Below, in pieces: positions 8,642 to 16,999 of a stretch of DNA of 64,000 nucleotides. Every line of letters begins with the position of its first letter. The stretch's first letter is position 1. Source of the DNA: Nonomuraea ceibae (GTDB taxonomy: Bacteria > Actinomycetota > Actinomycetes > Streptosporangiales > Streptosporangiaceae); contig NZ_JAHKRO010000007.1 of assembly GCF_019396325.1 (NCBI RefSeq), positions 62,001-126,000 of the forward strand. Direction: 5' to 3'. Made by a program: the position numbers and the translations under genes. The notes under the pieces are model-generated. The model was given only the letters and a program-made list of their open reading frames with translations. It had not been told where the DNA came from and made no database searches.

Positions 8642-9934
8642 TCAGCTCCAGGCCTTCATGATCTGCTGGAACTGCTGCTCAGTCTTGCTCAGGGTCTCCT
8701 CAGGCTTGGCTCCGCCGACGAGCCCCTGGAAGGCTTCGAGCAGAGGCTGGAAGAGCTGGCCGCCCTCCGGGATCCAGGGGCGCGGCACCGCAGTGTCCAG
8801 GATCGGCTTGAAGACCGCGACGTCCTGATTGGCCTTGACCCTCGGGTCGTCGAAGCTCGAGGAACGGGTCGGCAGCAGGCCCAGCTCGCTGGAGACGGTG
8901 GCCAGCGAGGCGGAGGAGCTCATGAAGCGCAGGAACTCGTACGACGCCTCGATGTTCTTCGAACCGGCGTAGACGGCCAGGTTCCAGCCGCCGGTCGGCG
9001 CTCCGGCGCGGGCGGAGCCGGCGGGCACGGGGGCGATGCCGAGGTTCTCCTTGTCCTTGAACTCCTTGCCCTGGTAGACCTCCGACAGCGACCACGGGCC
9101 GTTGTAGATCATCGCGGTCTTGCCGTCCTTGAGCGCGGTCATCGCGTTGGCGTAGCTGTCCTGCAGCGCCGGCTTGGCCGCCGCGCCCGACGTGATGAGG
9201 TCCTGCAGCTCGGTCATCGCCTTGACGTTCTGCGGCGAGTTAACCACGACCTTCTTGTTCTGGACGTCCAGGAGGTCGCCGCCCTCGCCGTAGATGAACG
9301 GCAGCAGGAAGTAGCCGTCCACGTTCAGCGCCAGGCCGTTGGCGCCGGTCTTGGCCTTGACGTCCAGGGCGGTCTGCTTGAGCTCCGCCATCGTCTTGGG
9401 GGCCTCGTCGTGACCGGCCTCCTTCAGCAGCCGCTTGTTGTACAGCAGCGCGAGCGTGTCGGTGACCTGCGGCACCGCCCACGTCTTGCCGTTGTACTTG
9501 GTGCTGCTCAGGGGACCCGGCAGGTAGTCGGCCTCGTTGTCGATCGCCCGGGTGCCGTCCAGCGGTTGCAGGTAGCCCAGCTCGGCGAACTGCGACGTCC
9601 AGGCGACCTCGGAACGGATCACGTCAGGAGCGCCCGTGCCGGCCTGGGCGGCGGTCTGGAACTGGTTCTGCGCCTGGTCGGAGGGGACGTTGACGTACTT
9701 GACCTTGATCTTCGGGTACTTGGCCTCGAACTCCTTGATCAGCTTCTGGAAGGTCGGGCCCTCACTGTCGGGACGGACGGTGTCCCACCAGGTGATCTCG
9801 CCACTGATCTGGGTCGGGTCCGCGGGGGCCGCGCTGGACGGCGCCGCCGAGGACGTGGTGCCGCCACCGCCGCACGCGCTGACCGCGAGCGCGAGCGCCG
9901 CGACCACCGTCACGGCTGAAAGGGCTTGCCGCAT
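8642..9934 (-). CDS. malE: Sugar-binding lipoprotein of the maltodextrin ABC importer
   Basis: A 430-residue extracellular solute-binding protein (family 1). The signal peptide ends in a lipobox, LAVSAC, with Cys21 as the lipidation site and a Gly/Ser-rich tether behind it. The conserved segment KTAMIYNGPWSLSE near residue 275 is typical of MalE-like proteins. ATG at 9934 has GAGGAG six bases upstream. It is the first gene of the operon and should capture malto-oligosaccharides released outside the cell by the amylases encoded at 11528-15028 and 24133-29207, and hand them to MalFG. Its upstream region carries the operator-like dyad at 10036-10049. Confidence 0.92.
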   Translation of the reverse strand: MRQALSAVTVVAALALAVSACGGGGTTSSAAPSSAAPADPTQISGEITWWDTVRPDSEGPTFQKLIKEFEAKYPKIKVKYVNVPSDQAQNQFQTAAQAGTGAPDVIRSEVAWTSQFAELGYLQPLDGTRAIDNEADYLPGPLSSTKYNGKTWAVPQVTDTLALLYNKRLLKEAGHDEAPKTMAELKQTALDVKAKTGANGLALNVDGYFLLPFIYGEGGDLLDVQNKKVVVNSPQNVKAMTELQDLITSGAAAKPALQDSYANAMTALKDGKTAMIYNGPWSLSEVYQGKEFKDKENLGIAPVPAGSARAGAPTGGWNLAVYAGSKNIEASYEFLRFMSSSASLATVSSELGLLPTRSSSFDDPRVKANQDVAVFKPILDTAVPRPWIPEGGQLFQPLLEAFQGLVGGAKPEETLSKTEQQFQQIMKAWS

Positions 9935-10035
9935 CTCTGTCTCCTCGATTCAGGCCAGATAGAGGACACACCTCGCGGTCCTCGCCGCCGGGGTCCTGGG
10001 AAGTGAGGAGGACGTTACGCGGCTGCAAGAAAAAA

Positions 10036-10049
10036 TGAAAGACCTTTCA
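10036..10049. promoter_or_regulatory. Candidate LacI operator upstream of malE
   Basis: TGAAAGACCTTTCA is a perfect 6-2-6 inverted repeat about 100 bases before the malE start. It has the same geometry as TGCAAGCTCTTGCA at 11446-11459. Two further half-site-like stretches flank it: CTTGCAG (minus strand, 10029-10023) and TTGCAGCAAG (10075-10084). The remainder of 9935-10231 holds the malE leader and no gene. A promoter could not be placed with confidence. Confidence 0.5.
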
Positions 10050-10231
10050 ATGCCAGACCATCTTTTCGTTATCTTTGCAGCAAGACGTCAGGCCGTTACT
10101 CTTCGTAGTTGAATGAGACACCTTCAGGACACAGGACACACATCGAGGACATTCCGCTTGCACCCACCCAAACGGAGCGATTAGGGGACGACGTCCACGC
10201 CGGCATCCGCCCGGAAGAGGGAATGGCGAAA

Positions 10232-10255
10232 GCCGGGCCCTCACGGGGACCCGGC
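10232..10255 (-). terminator. Hairpin downstream of the second lacI gene
   Basis: GCCGGGCCC, a short loop and GGGACCCGGC form a GC-rich stem with one bulge, just seven bases beyond the stop of the LacI gene that ends at 10262. It would end lacI transcription before the malE promoter region. No U-run follows, as is common in actinobacteria. Confidence 0.5.
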
Positions 10256-10261
10256 AGGGGT

Positions 10262-11287
10262 CTAGCGAGTGGGAACGGCGGCGCGGACCGGCGCCGTCGA
10301 GCGGCGGACCACCAGCTCAGGGCGGTGCAGCAGCTCCGCGCGGGGCGCGGGTAGACCGCGGATCTCGTCCAGCAGACTCGCGACGGCCGCCAGGGCCATG
10401 TCACGGACCGGTTGCCTGATGGTGGTCAGCGGCGGGTCGAGGTAGGCCGTCATCGGCGTGTCGTCGAAGCCGACGACCGAGACGTCCTCCGGCACGCGAA
10501 GCCCGAGCTGGCGGGCGCCCCTGATCGCACCGATGGCCATGATGTCGCTGCCGCAGCAGATGGCCGTGCAGCCGCGCTCCAGCAACTGCTGCGCCGCGGA
10601 CTGGCCGCCCTCGACGGTGTAGAGGGTGTTGACGACGAGCTCGGTGACGTCGGTGACGTCGGCGTAGGCGGCCATGGCCCGCTCGAACCCCTGCGTCTTG
10701 CGGATGGTCGGCACGAAACGCTCCTGCCCGACCGCGAGACCGATCCGCCGGTGGCCCAGGGACACCAGGTGGTTGACCCCCATGTCGAGCGCGGCGACGT
10801 CGTCGTTGGAGATGAAGTGCGCGGGGATGTCGGGACGGTAGCCGTTGATGAGCACCATCGGCAGGCCCAGCTCGGCCAGCCGCACGTAGCGGGTGCGGTC
10901 GGAGCGAGAGTCGGCGTGGAGCCCGTTGACGAAGATGATTCCGGCGACGCCGCGTTCGAGCAGCAGGGTGGTGTAGTCGTCTTCGGTGACGCCGCCGGGA
11001 GTCTGCGTGCACAGCACGGCCGTGTAGCCCGACAGCACCAGGGCGCTCTCGATGACCTGCGCGAACGCGGGGAAGATGGGGTTGTTGAGCTCGGGCAGGA
11101 TCAGGCCGATCAGCCCGGTCTGGTTCTGCCGCAGCTTCAGCGGACGCTCGTAGCCCAGCACGTCAAGAGCGGTGAGGACGGCCTGCCTGGTGTCGGCCGC
11201 CACTCCCGGTCTGCCGTTGAGCACCCGGCTCACAGTCGCCTCACTCACGCCCGCTTGGGCGGCGATGTCGGCGAGGCGCATGGTCAT
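10262..11287 (-). CDS. LacI-family transcriptional regulator, second paralogue
   Basis: A 341-residue LacI protein with the HTH AGVSEATVSRVLNGRPGV, identical in that stretch to the regulator at 4120-5160, and a sugar-sensing domain. I start it at ATG 11287 (MTMRLAD), immediately before the HTH. The ribosome site there is poor (GAGGAG is 17 bases away), so a start about 11 codons further upstream is possible. It is divergent from the amylase gene at 11528, with two dyads made of TGCAAG/CTTGCA half-sites between them. Its position resembles that of MalR/Reg1-type regulators of streptomycete starch genes. Two near-duplicate repressors in one locus may read different ligands or act as heteromers. 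Confidence 0.9.
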   Translation of the reverse strand: MTMRLADIAAQAGVSEATVSRVLNGRPGVAADTRQAVLTALDVLGYERPLKLRQNQTGLIGLILPELNNPIFPAFAQVIESALVLSGYTAVLCTQTPGGVTEDDYTTLLLERGVAGIIFVNGLHADSRSDRTRYVRLAELGLPMVLINGYRPDIPAHFISNDDVAALDMGVNHLVSLGHRRIGLAVGQERFVPTIRKTQGFERAMAAYADVTDVTELVVNTLYTVEGGQSAAQQLLERGCTAICCGSDIMAIGAIRGARQLGLRVPEDVSVVGFDDTPMTAYLDPPLTTIRQPVRDMALAAVASLLDEIRGLPAPRAELLHRPELVVRRSTAPVRAAVPTR

Positions 11288-11338
11288 GCCGGTGATTTTA
11301 CCGTCTCCTCTTCCCGCCATGACGCGCGCCTTTTCACT

Positions 11339-11348
11339 GCTTGCAAGC
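11339..11348. promoter_or_regulatory. Palindrome in the lacI upstream region
   Basis: GCTTGCAAGC is a perfect 10-base palindrome about 50 bases before the lacI start. It contains both CTTGCA and TGCAAG, overlapping by four bases. Such a site could serve lacI autoregulation. Confidence 0.45.
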
Positions 11349-11445
11349 GGAAACGACACTCGGTGAGCTGCCGGGAGGCGCTGAACCGCCGGACACGGAG
11401 CCCTGCAGCGGTGTCCGTCGCCCAGATTCTGTCCTGCAACAGTTG

Positions 11446-11459
11446 TGCAAGCTCTTGCA
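11446..11459. promoter_or_regulatory. Candidate LacI operator upstream of the secreted amylase
   Basis: TGCAAGCTCTTGCA is a 6-2-6 inverted repeat about 70 bases before the amylase start at 11528. The half-site CTTGCA resembles the CTTGCAG elements described upstream of Streptomyces alpha-amylase genes. It is the best-matching site in the window and is used here as the reference. Confidence 0.6.
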
Positions 11460-11527
11460 GAAGCCTCATCTCATGAGTAGTTTCCGGGAACCAGTTGCGA
11501 AACACTGATCGCCCTCTGGAGGCCTCT

Positions 11528-14500
11528 GTGCCCCTGAACGCCCCTTCTCACCGCTTACCCCGGCTCGGGCTTGCGTCCGCTCTGCTCGCGCTCCCCTTGC
11601 TGCTCCCGCTCACGCCGCCCCTTCCCGTCCCTTCCGCCCAGGCGGCCACTCACCACCAAGCCGGCACGGCGCCACCCGCCCTTCAGAGGATGGGCGACCG
11701 CGAACCGAGCGACCGGCAGCTGGCCGGACAGCGCCGCGAACTCCCACTGAGCCGCGAGCGGTTCTACTTCGCCATGACGGACCGCTTCGCCAACGGCGCT
11801 CCCGGCAACGACCGTGGCGGGCTGTCCGGCGACCGGCTCGCCACCGGTTTCGACCCCACCGACACCGGCTTCTACCAGGGTGGAGACCTTGCGGGGCTGA
11901 TGGCCAGGCTCGACTACATCAAGGGCCTGGGCACCACGGCTCTGTGGATCACACCGGCGTTCCGCAACCGTCCCGTGCAGGGGACGACGGCCGGCTACCA
12001 CGGCTACTGGATCACCGACTTCACCTCCATCGACCCCCATCTCGGCACCAACGCCGACATGAAGAAGCTGGTCAAGCAGGCCCATCGGCGCGGGATGAAG
12101 GTCTTCTTCGACATCATCACCAACCACACCGCCGACGGCATCGACTACCAGGAGAAGCAGTACGGCTACCGCTCCAAGGCCGCCTATCCGTACGTCGACG
12201 CGAAGGGCGAACCCTTCGACGACCGCGATCACGCCGACGGCTCGACGCCGTTCCCGAAGGTGGACGAAGGGGCGTTCCCGTACACGCCCGTGCCCGTGGA
12301 CGGCGTCGTCAAGAAGCCCGCGTGGTTGAACGACGTCACCATGTACCACAACAGGGGCGACTCCACCTTCGCCGGGGAGAGCTCGCAGCACGGTGACTTC
12401 TCGCGGCTCGACGACCTGTGGACCGAGCGGCCCGAGGTCGTCCAGGGAATGATCGACATCTACCGCACGTGGGTGCGGGAGACCGGCATCGACGGTTTCC
12501 GCATCGACACCGCCAAGCACGTCAACATGGAGTTCTGGGAGCGTTTCTCCCCTGCGCTGCACGGCTACGCCGCCAGGCTCGGCAACGAGCGGTTCTTCAT
12601 GTTCGGCGAGGTGTACTCCAGCGACCCGTTCGAGACCAGCCGCTACTCCACCCGCGGCGGCATGGACGCCACGTTGGACTTCCCGTTCCAGGAGGCCGCG
12701 CGGTCCTACGGCGGCGGCACCGCCGACGCGAGCCGCCTGTCGCGCCTGTACGCCGCCGACGACTCCTACACGGACGCCGACTCCGACGCCTCCAGTCTGC
12801 CCACGTTCCTCGGCAACCACGACATGGGCCGTATCGGCCGCTTCCTGACACAGGACAATCCGGGCGCGAGCGACGAGGAACTGCTGCGCCGGGACCTGCT
12901 CACGCACGAGCTGATGTACCTGACGCGCGGTCAGCCGGTCGTCTACTACGGTGACGAGCAGGGCTTCACCGGCAAGGGCGGCGACAGGGACGCCCGGCAG
13001 CCGATGTTCGCCTCGAAGGCGGCGTCCTACCTGTCGGACGACCTGATCGGCACCACCTCCACGCACGCGACGGACAACTACGACACCGGGCACCCGCTCT
13101 ACAAGGGGATCGCCGCCCTGGCCCGGCTCCGCGACACCCACCCGACCCTGGCCGACGGCGCGCAGATCGAGCGCCTGGCGCAGGGCGGCGTGTACGCCTT
13201 CTCCCGCATCGACGCCGGACGGCGCGTCGAGTACGTCGTCGCGGTGAACAACGCCGAACAACCGGCCAAGACCGCCATCCTCACCTACTCGGCGGGCATG
13301 AGCTTCACCAGGCTGTACGGCGCCGGTCCCCACGTTCTGCGCACCGACGCCGCACGTGTCCTCACCACCACCGTCCCGCCGCTGTCGGCTGTCGTCTACA
13401 AGGCGGCACGTCCGCTCGACGCCCCCGCCGCGCGCCCGTCCATCGCCCTCGAACTGCCGGCCGCCGAGATCCGCGGTGCCGACGGCGACGGCCGCGTCGA
13501 GATCAAGGCGACCGTTCCCGGCACCGGCTTCGACCGCGTCACCTTCGCCGCGAAGGCCGGCTCGGGGCCCTGGCGGGTCCTCGGCACCGACACCGCGCCC
13601 AACGGGCGCACCTTCCGCGTCTTCCACGACCTGACGGGGCTGCGGGCGGGGACACCCATCGCCTACAAGGCGGTCGTCGAGGACTCCGCAGGACGGCTGG
13701 CCTCGGCCAGGGCCTCCGCCGTGGTCGGCCCCGAGCCACAGGCGCCGGAGCCCGGGGCGGCACGACGCGACTGGTTGGTGGTGCACTACGCGCGGCCGGG
13801 AGGCGACTACGACGGCTGGGACCTGGAGGTTTCAGGCGATGTCGCGCAGCCGGGCGCCGCGCCGCTCACCGGCCAGGACGCGTTCGGTCGCTTCGCCTGG
13901 ATCAAGCTCCGGGAGAACGCCGCGAACGTCACCCTGACCGTGCGAGGCGCGAACGGCGCCGACGGCGCCCCACGCACCGTCAATCCGACACGAAACGGTG
14001 AGATCTGGCTCGTCCAGGGCAAACAGGACGTGCACGTCTCCCGGGCCGCCGCCCAAGGGTTCGTGACCATCCGGTACAACCGGCCGGACGCGGCCTACAC
14101 CGGCTGGGGCCTGCATCTGTGGGGCGAGGGCCTGGCCGACGGCGCGGCCACGCAGTGGAGCGATCCGCGCGTGCCTGACGGAACCGACGCGTTCGGGGCC
14201 TATTGGCGGGTCCCGGTGCGTGACGCGGACATCCCGGTGAACTTCGTGATCCACCGCGGCGACGCCAAGGACCCCGGTGGCGACCAGGCGGTGACGCCCG
14301 GCCTTCAGGCGGAGGCGTACGTGAACTCGGGTTCCGAGCGGGTGCATCCCTCGGAGGCCGCGGCGCGTAACACCATGATCCTGCACTACCGGCGGCCCGG
14401 CAGCGACTACGAGGGCTGGGGGCTGCATCTGTGGGGTGACGTCCGGCAGCCCACCGAGTGGTCGGCACCGCTGCGACCGGCCCGGTACGACGCGTTCGGC

Positions 14501-15028
14501 GCGGTTTTCGAGGTGCCGCTCACCGAGGGCGGCAAGAGCGTGAGCTACATCCTGCACAAGGGCGACGAGAAGGACCTTCCCGACGATCAGTCGCTGGATG
14601 TGACGGCCACCGGTCACGAGGTGTGGCGCCTGGCCGCCTCGCCGGGCCACATCCTGCCCCAACCGCCGGCCCGCGTCGCGGACGTGGACCTCGGCAAGGC
14701 GGAGGCACACTGGATCGACCGCTCCACCATCGCGTGGAACGTCCGGCCCGGGCCCGCGCGCCAGTACACGCTGGCGTTCGCCCCGGACGGCATCGGCCAC
14801 GACAAGGGCGAGCTGACCGGCGACTACCGCGTCATCCGCCTGGTGCCGGGCACGCTCACCGACGAGCAGCGGGCCGCCTGGCCCGAGCTGGCCTCCTACG
14901 CCGCACTGCGCGTGGATCCGCGTGACGAGGATCTGATCGACCAGGCGCGCCGCGGCCAGGTCGTGGCCGTGGAGCGCGACGCACAGGGGGCACTGCTGAC
15001 CGCCCGAGGCGTCCGCCTCGCCGGCTAG
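11528..15028 (+). CDS. Secreted GH13 amylase with pullulanase-type accessory domains
   Basis: A 1166-residue exported enzyme. GTG at 11528 is chosen for GGAGG five bases upstream; a TTG at 11495 lacks a ribosome site. A signal peptide of about 40 residues ends near SAQA. The GH13 domain (~75-620) has nucleophile Asp327 (GFRIDTAKH), acid/base Glu361 (FGEVYSSD) and Asp432 (GNHDMGR). Then come an Ig/Fn3-like domain and three repeats with W-rich motifs such as YEGWGLHLWG, typical of pullulanase-associated CBM41/PUD domains. The last ~110 residues resemble the N-terminal domain that precedes the catalytic half of type I pullulanases, yet the protein stops cleanly there. From memory, streptomycete amylopullulanases continue into a second GH13 domain, so this looks like a version without the debranching half. 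Codon 10 is TTA. Confidence 0.92.
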   Translation: MPLNAPSHRLPRLGLASALLALPLLLPLTPPLPVPSAQAATHHQAGTAPPALQRMGDREPSDRQLAGQRRELPLSRERFYFAMTDRFANGAPGNDRGGLSGDRLATGFDPTDTGFYQGGDLAGLMARLDYIKGLGTTALWITPAFRNRPVQGTTAGYHGYWITDFTSIDPHLGTNADMKKLVKQAHRRGMKVFFDIITNHTADGIDYQEKQYGYRSKAAYPYVDAKGEPFDDRDHADGSTPFPKVDEGAFPYTPVPVDGVVKKPAWLNDVTMYHNRGDSTFAGESSQHGDFSRLDDLWTERPEVVQGMIDIYRTWVRETGIDGFRIDTAKHVNMEFWERFSPALHGYAARLGNERFFMFGEVYSSDPFETSRYSTRGGMDATLDFPFQEAARSYGGGTADASRLSRLYAADDSYTDADSDASSLPTFLGNHDMGRIGRFLTQDNPGASDEELLRRDLLTHELMYLTRGQPVVYYGDEQGFTGKGGDRDARQPMFASKAASYLSDDLIGTTSTHATDNYDTGHPLYKGIAALARLRDTHPTLADGAQIERLAQGGVYAFSRIDAGRRVEYVVAVNNAEQPAKTAILTYSAGMSFTRLYGAGPHVLRTDAARVLTTTVPPLSAVVYKAARPLDAPAARPSIALELPAAEIRGADGDGRVEIKATVPGTGFDRVTFAAKAGSGPWRVLGTDTAPNGRTFRVFHDLTGLRAGTPIAYKAVVEDSAGRLASARASAVVGPEPQAPEPGAARRDWLVVHYARPGGDYDGWDLEVSGDVAQPGAAPLTGQDAFGRFAWIKLRENAANVTLTVRGANGADGAPRTVNPTRNGEIWLVQGKQDVHVSRAAAQGFVTIRYNRPDAAYTGWGLHLWGEGLADGAATQWSDPRVPDGTDAFGAYWRVPVRDADIPVNFVIHRGDAKDPGGDQAVTPGLQAEAYVNSGSERVHPSEAAARNTMILHYRRPGSDYEGWGLHLWGDVRQPTEWSAPLRPARYDAFGAVFEVPLTEGGKSVSYILHKGDEKDLPDDQSLDVTATGHEVWRLAASPGHILPQPPARVADVDLGKAEAHWIDRSTIAWNVRPGPARQYTLAFAPDGIGHDKGELTGDYRVIRLVPGTLTDEQRAAWPELASYAALRVDPRDEDLIDQARRGQVVAVERDAQGALLTARGVRLAG

Positions 15029-15042
15029 CCCGGACCCCATCG

Positions 15043-15075
15043 CCACGGGCTGGGCGTCGAGCGCCCAGCCCGTGG
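15043..15075 (+). terminator. Strong hairpin terminator after the amylase
   Basis: CCACGGGCTGGGCG and its exact reverse complement form a 14-base-pair stem around a five-base loop, starting 15 bases after the stop codon. Confidence 0.85.
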
Positions 15076-15432
15076 ACCTGACCTCGTTCCATGGAACGGG
15101 GCTTCGGCAGGCAAGAAGTGCGACAACATCCTGCGATTCACTCTGCGCCTTTTCGGAATCGCAGGCGCCACCCTTACTTCTGTCCCCGCTGCTGGCGACC
15201 TCTTCCCTTCGCCACCTTTCGCCGGCGAAAGTTCAATCGCCCTTCCGCCCATTGCAAGATGCGGCACCAAGGGAAACTCATTTCAGCTCGTCAGCGTGAT
15301 CTCCTTTTCTGACCTGCGGGAATTATTGCAAGAGTGTTGACAGTAAGGCGAAGTTGGCCACAGTCTTTCGCCCGTAGAACTCCCTTGCGCGCAGCACGTG
15401 CGTCTTCCTTTATTTTTCCCGGAGGCCGGTCG
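15076..15432 (+). promoter_or_regulatory. Upstream region of the glycan operon
   Basis: No gene is seen here. It holds a perfect 16-base palindrome, CTTTCGCCGGCGAAAG, at 15216-15231, and two TGCAAG half-sites inside ATTGCAAGA at 15251-15259 and 15325-15333. A -35-like TTGACA lies at 15337-15342, next to the second half-site; the -10 is unclear. The half-sites suggest control by the LacI proteins of the neighbouring starch locus. The ribosome site GGAGG at 15420-15424 decides the start of the next gene. Confidence 0.45.
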
Positions 15433-16152
15433 ATGACGGCGGACAGTGACGCCCCGCATTTAGTGAGTGAGAAGAATCCCTTGCCCGGCGACATCGTTCT
15501 CAGGTCACCGCGTGCCTGGGCTCCTCACCTTTGGTGGATCGCCCTGCTCGGAGGCGGGGGCGGAGCCGCGTTCGTCTGGCTGGCCACGCCGCACGGCCGG
15601 GAGATCCAGGCGGCGTGGCAACTCGGACTCAAGCTGCTGGCGTTCGCCTGTCTGTGCTGCGGGATTGCGTTCTTCCCGTGGGCATCGCGGCGCCTGTACT
15701 GGCTGCTGTACGTCCCGCTCGTCTTCTTCACCGGCTACGTGCTCCCCAGAATCAGCTACTTCTACTACGGCGACACCGCCCGCGTGCAGGGTGACAGCTT
15801 CTACACGCACCTCTACCTGCTGCTTTATCCCGGGATCGTGCTGAGCGTGGCCGCGGCCTACCGGCTGGGGGGCGGAAGCCCCGGAAACTGCCTCAAGATC
15901 GCGGTGAACGGCGTCCTCATCGTGTTCTCCGGCTTCCTCGACATCATGTGGCAGCTGGTGAACCCCATCCCGATCCCCGAACGTATCGACGCTCCCCACA
16001 TCGCGGTGTTCACCGGCGGCCCCATCTCTTTCGGCGCGACGATCCTGTTCGCGCTGGCGCACGTCCCGATCGTCGTCGGGGTCGCGCTGCTCCCGCTGGA
16101 TCGGTGGATCGATCGCCTGCTGGGAATCGCGTCCTCCGCCCGGGTGCGATGA
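15433..16152 (+). CDS. Six-span membrane protein of unknown family, first gene of the glycan operon
   Basis: A 239-residue protein with about six hydrophobic segments (roughly residues 30-52, 58-80, 85-108, 118-140, 153-176 and 196-220). Loops are short, with an aromatic-rich stretch RISYFYYGD after the third span. I do not recognise the family. ATG at 15433 has CCGGAGG seven bases upstream; the upstream reading from 15334 has no ribosome site. Codon 10 is TTA, read only by the bldA-type leucine tRNA, so this first gene could gate the whole operon developmentally. The next gene begins 58 bases later. Given the glycosyltransferases and flippase downstream, it could be a polymerase, acyl- or phosphotransferase, or export component. 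Confidence 0.8.
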   Translation: MTADSDAPHLVSEKNPLPGDIVLRSPRAWAPHLWWIALLGGGGGAAFVWLATPHGREIQAAWQLGLKLLAFACLCCGIAFFPWASRRLYWLLYVPLVFFTGYVLPRISYFYYGDTARVQGDSFYTHLYLLLYPGIVLSVAAAYRLGGGSPGNCLKIAVNGVLIVFSGFLDIMWQLVNPIPIPERIDAPHIAVFTGGPISFGATILFALAHVPIVVGVALLPLDRWIDRLLGIASSARVR

Positions 16153-16210
16153 CCGGCCTCGTCGTCGGAACCAGCCCACCCGTTCACCCGAAGCCAGAGG
16201 AGGTGGAACC

Positions 16211-16999
16211 ATGCTGACCATTCCCCGCGGCCTCTCGACCGCTGCCCGCACCATCGATGTCTCCGTGGCGGCGCCCGCCTACAACGAGGCGGACACCATC
16301 GCGGCCGTGGTCACCGAGTGGCGGGAGTACCTGGAGCGGCATCCGTCGGTCGGCGAGTGGGAGATCGTCGTCTGCGACGACGGCAGCGTCGACGCCACGA
16401 GCGCCGTCCTGGCCGGGTTGTCGGACGACTGCCCTCAGCTGGTGGTGGTCACGTTCGAGCGCAATCGCGGGGCGGGCGCCGCGATCGCCGCCGCCGTCGC
16501 CCGCACCCGGTTCGACTGGGTCGTACTGCTCGACTCCGACGGGCAGTTTCCCATCGCGAACCTCGACCGCGTCCTGCCGAGGGTCCAGGCAGGGGAGGCT
16601 GTGGCGTTCTCCGGTGCGCGGATCAGGAAGGCCGACGGCCTGGCGTACCGGTGGGGGTCGGCGGCCAGCGGCGCGATCAGCAACCTGCTCCACGGCACGC
16701 GCTACCGCGACTTCAATTCGGTCTTCAAGGTGATGCACGGCCCGCTGTTCCGGGCGCTGCCGCTGGAGGCGGGCGGGATGAACTGTTCGACCGAGATCAC
16801 CGCGCGGGTCGCCGAGATCGGCCACCAGTGGGTCGAGGTCCCCATCGAGCATCGGGAGCGCGGCAGCGGCCGACGCGGCTGGCGGTTCTGGCGCGGCGCG
16901 TGCGACCGCGCCCTGTTCGTCGCCTATCTCGGCTACCGCCATTGGTTGCTGCGCCGAGGCGTCCTACGCACTGCCTCTGGCTCGGAGGAGGCGGGATGA
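16211..16999 (+). CDS. Family 2 glycosyltransferase, dolichol-phosphate-sugar synthase type
   Basis: A 262-residue GT2 enzyme with the opening motif VAAPAYNEADTI, the nucleotide-binding VCDDGSVDAT and the metal-binding LLDSDGQF. Family members move a sugar from a nucleotide donor to a lipid phosphate on the inner membrane face; there is no C-terminal membrane domain. ATG at 16211 has GAGGAGG upstream. Its stop overlaps the start of the CofD-like gene (ATGA). It probably makes a lipid-linked sugar that the later glycosyltransferases extend and the flippase exports. Confidence 0.88.
   Translation: MLTIPRGLSTAARTIDVSVAAPAYNEADTIAAVVTEWREYLERHPSVGEWEIVVCDDGSVDATSAVLAGLSDDCPQLVVVTFERNRGAGAAIAAAVARTRFDWVVLLDSDGQFPIANLDRVLPRVQAGEAVAFSGARIRKADGLAYRWGSAASGAISNLLHGTRYRDFNSVFKVMHGPLFRALPLEAGGMNCSTEITARVAEIGHQWVEVPIEHRERGSGRRGWRFWRGACDRALFVAYLGYRHWLLRRGVLRTASGSEEAG

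Noticed and set aside
13832..15046. Minus-strand frame of about 400 codons opposite the amylase tail
   Set aside because: Antisense to recognisable pullulanase-associated repeats; no family resemblance.
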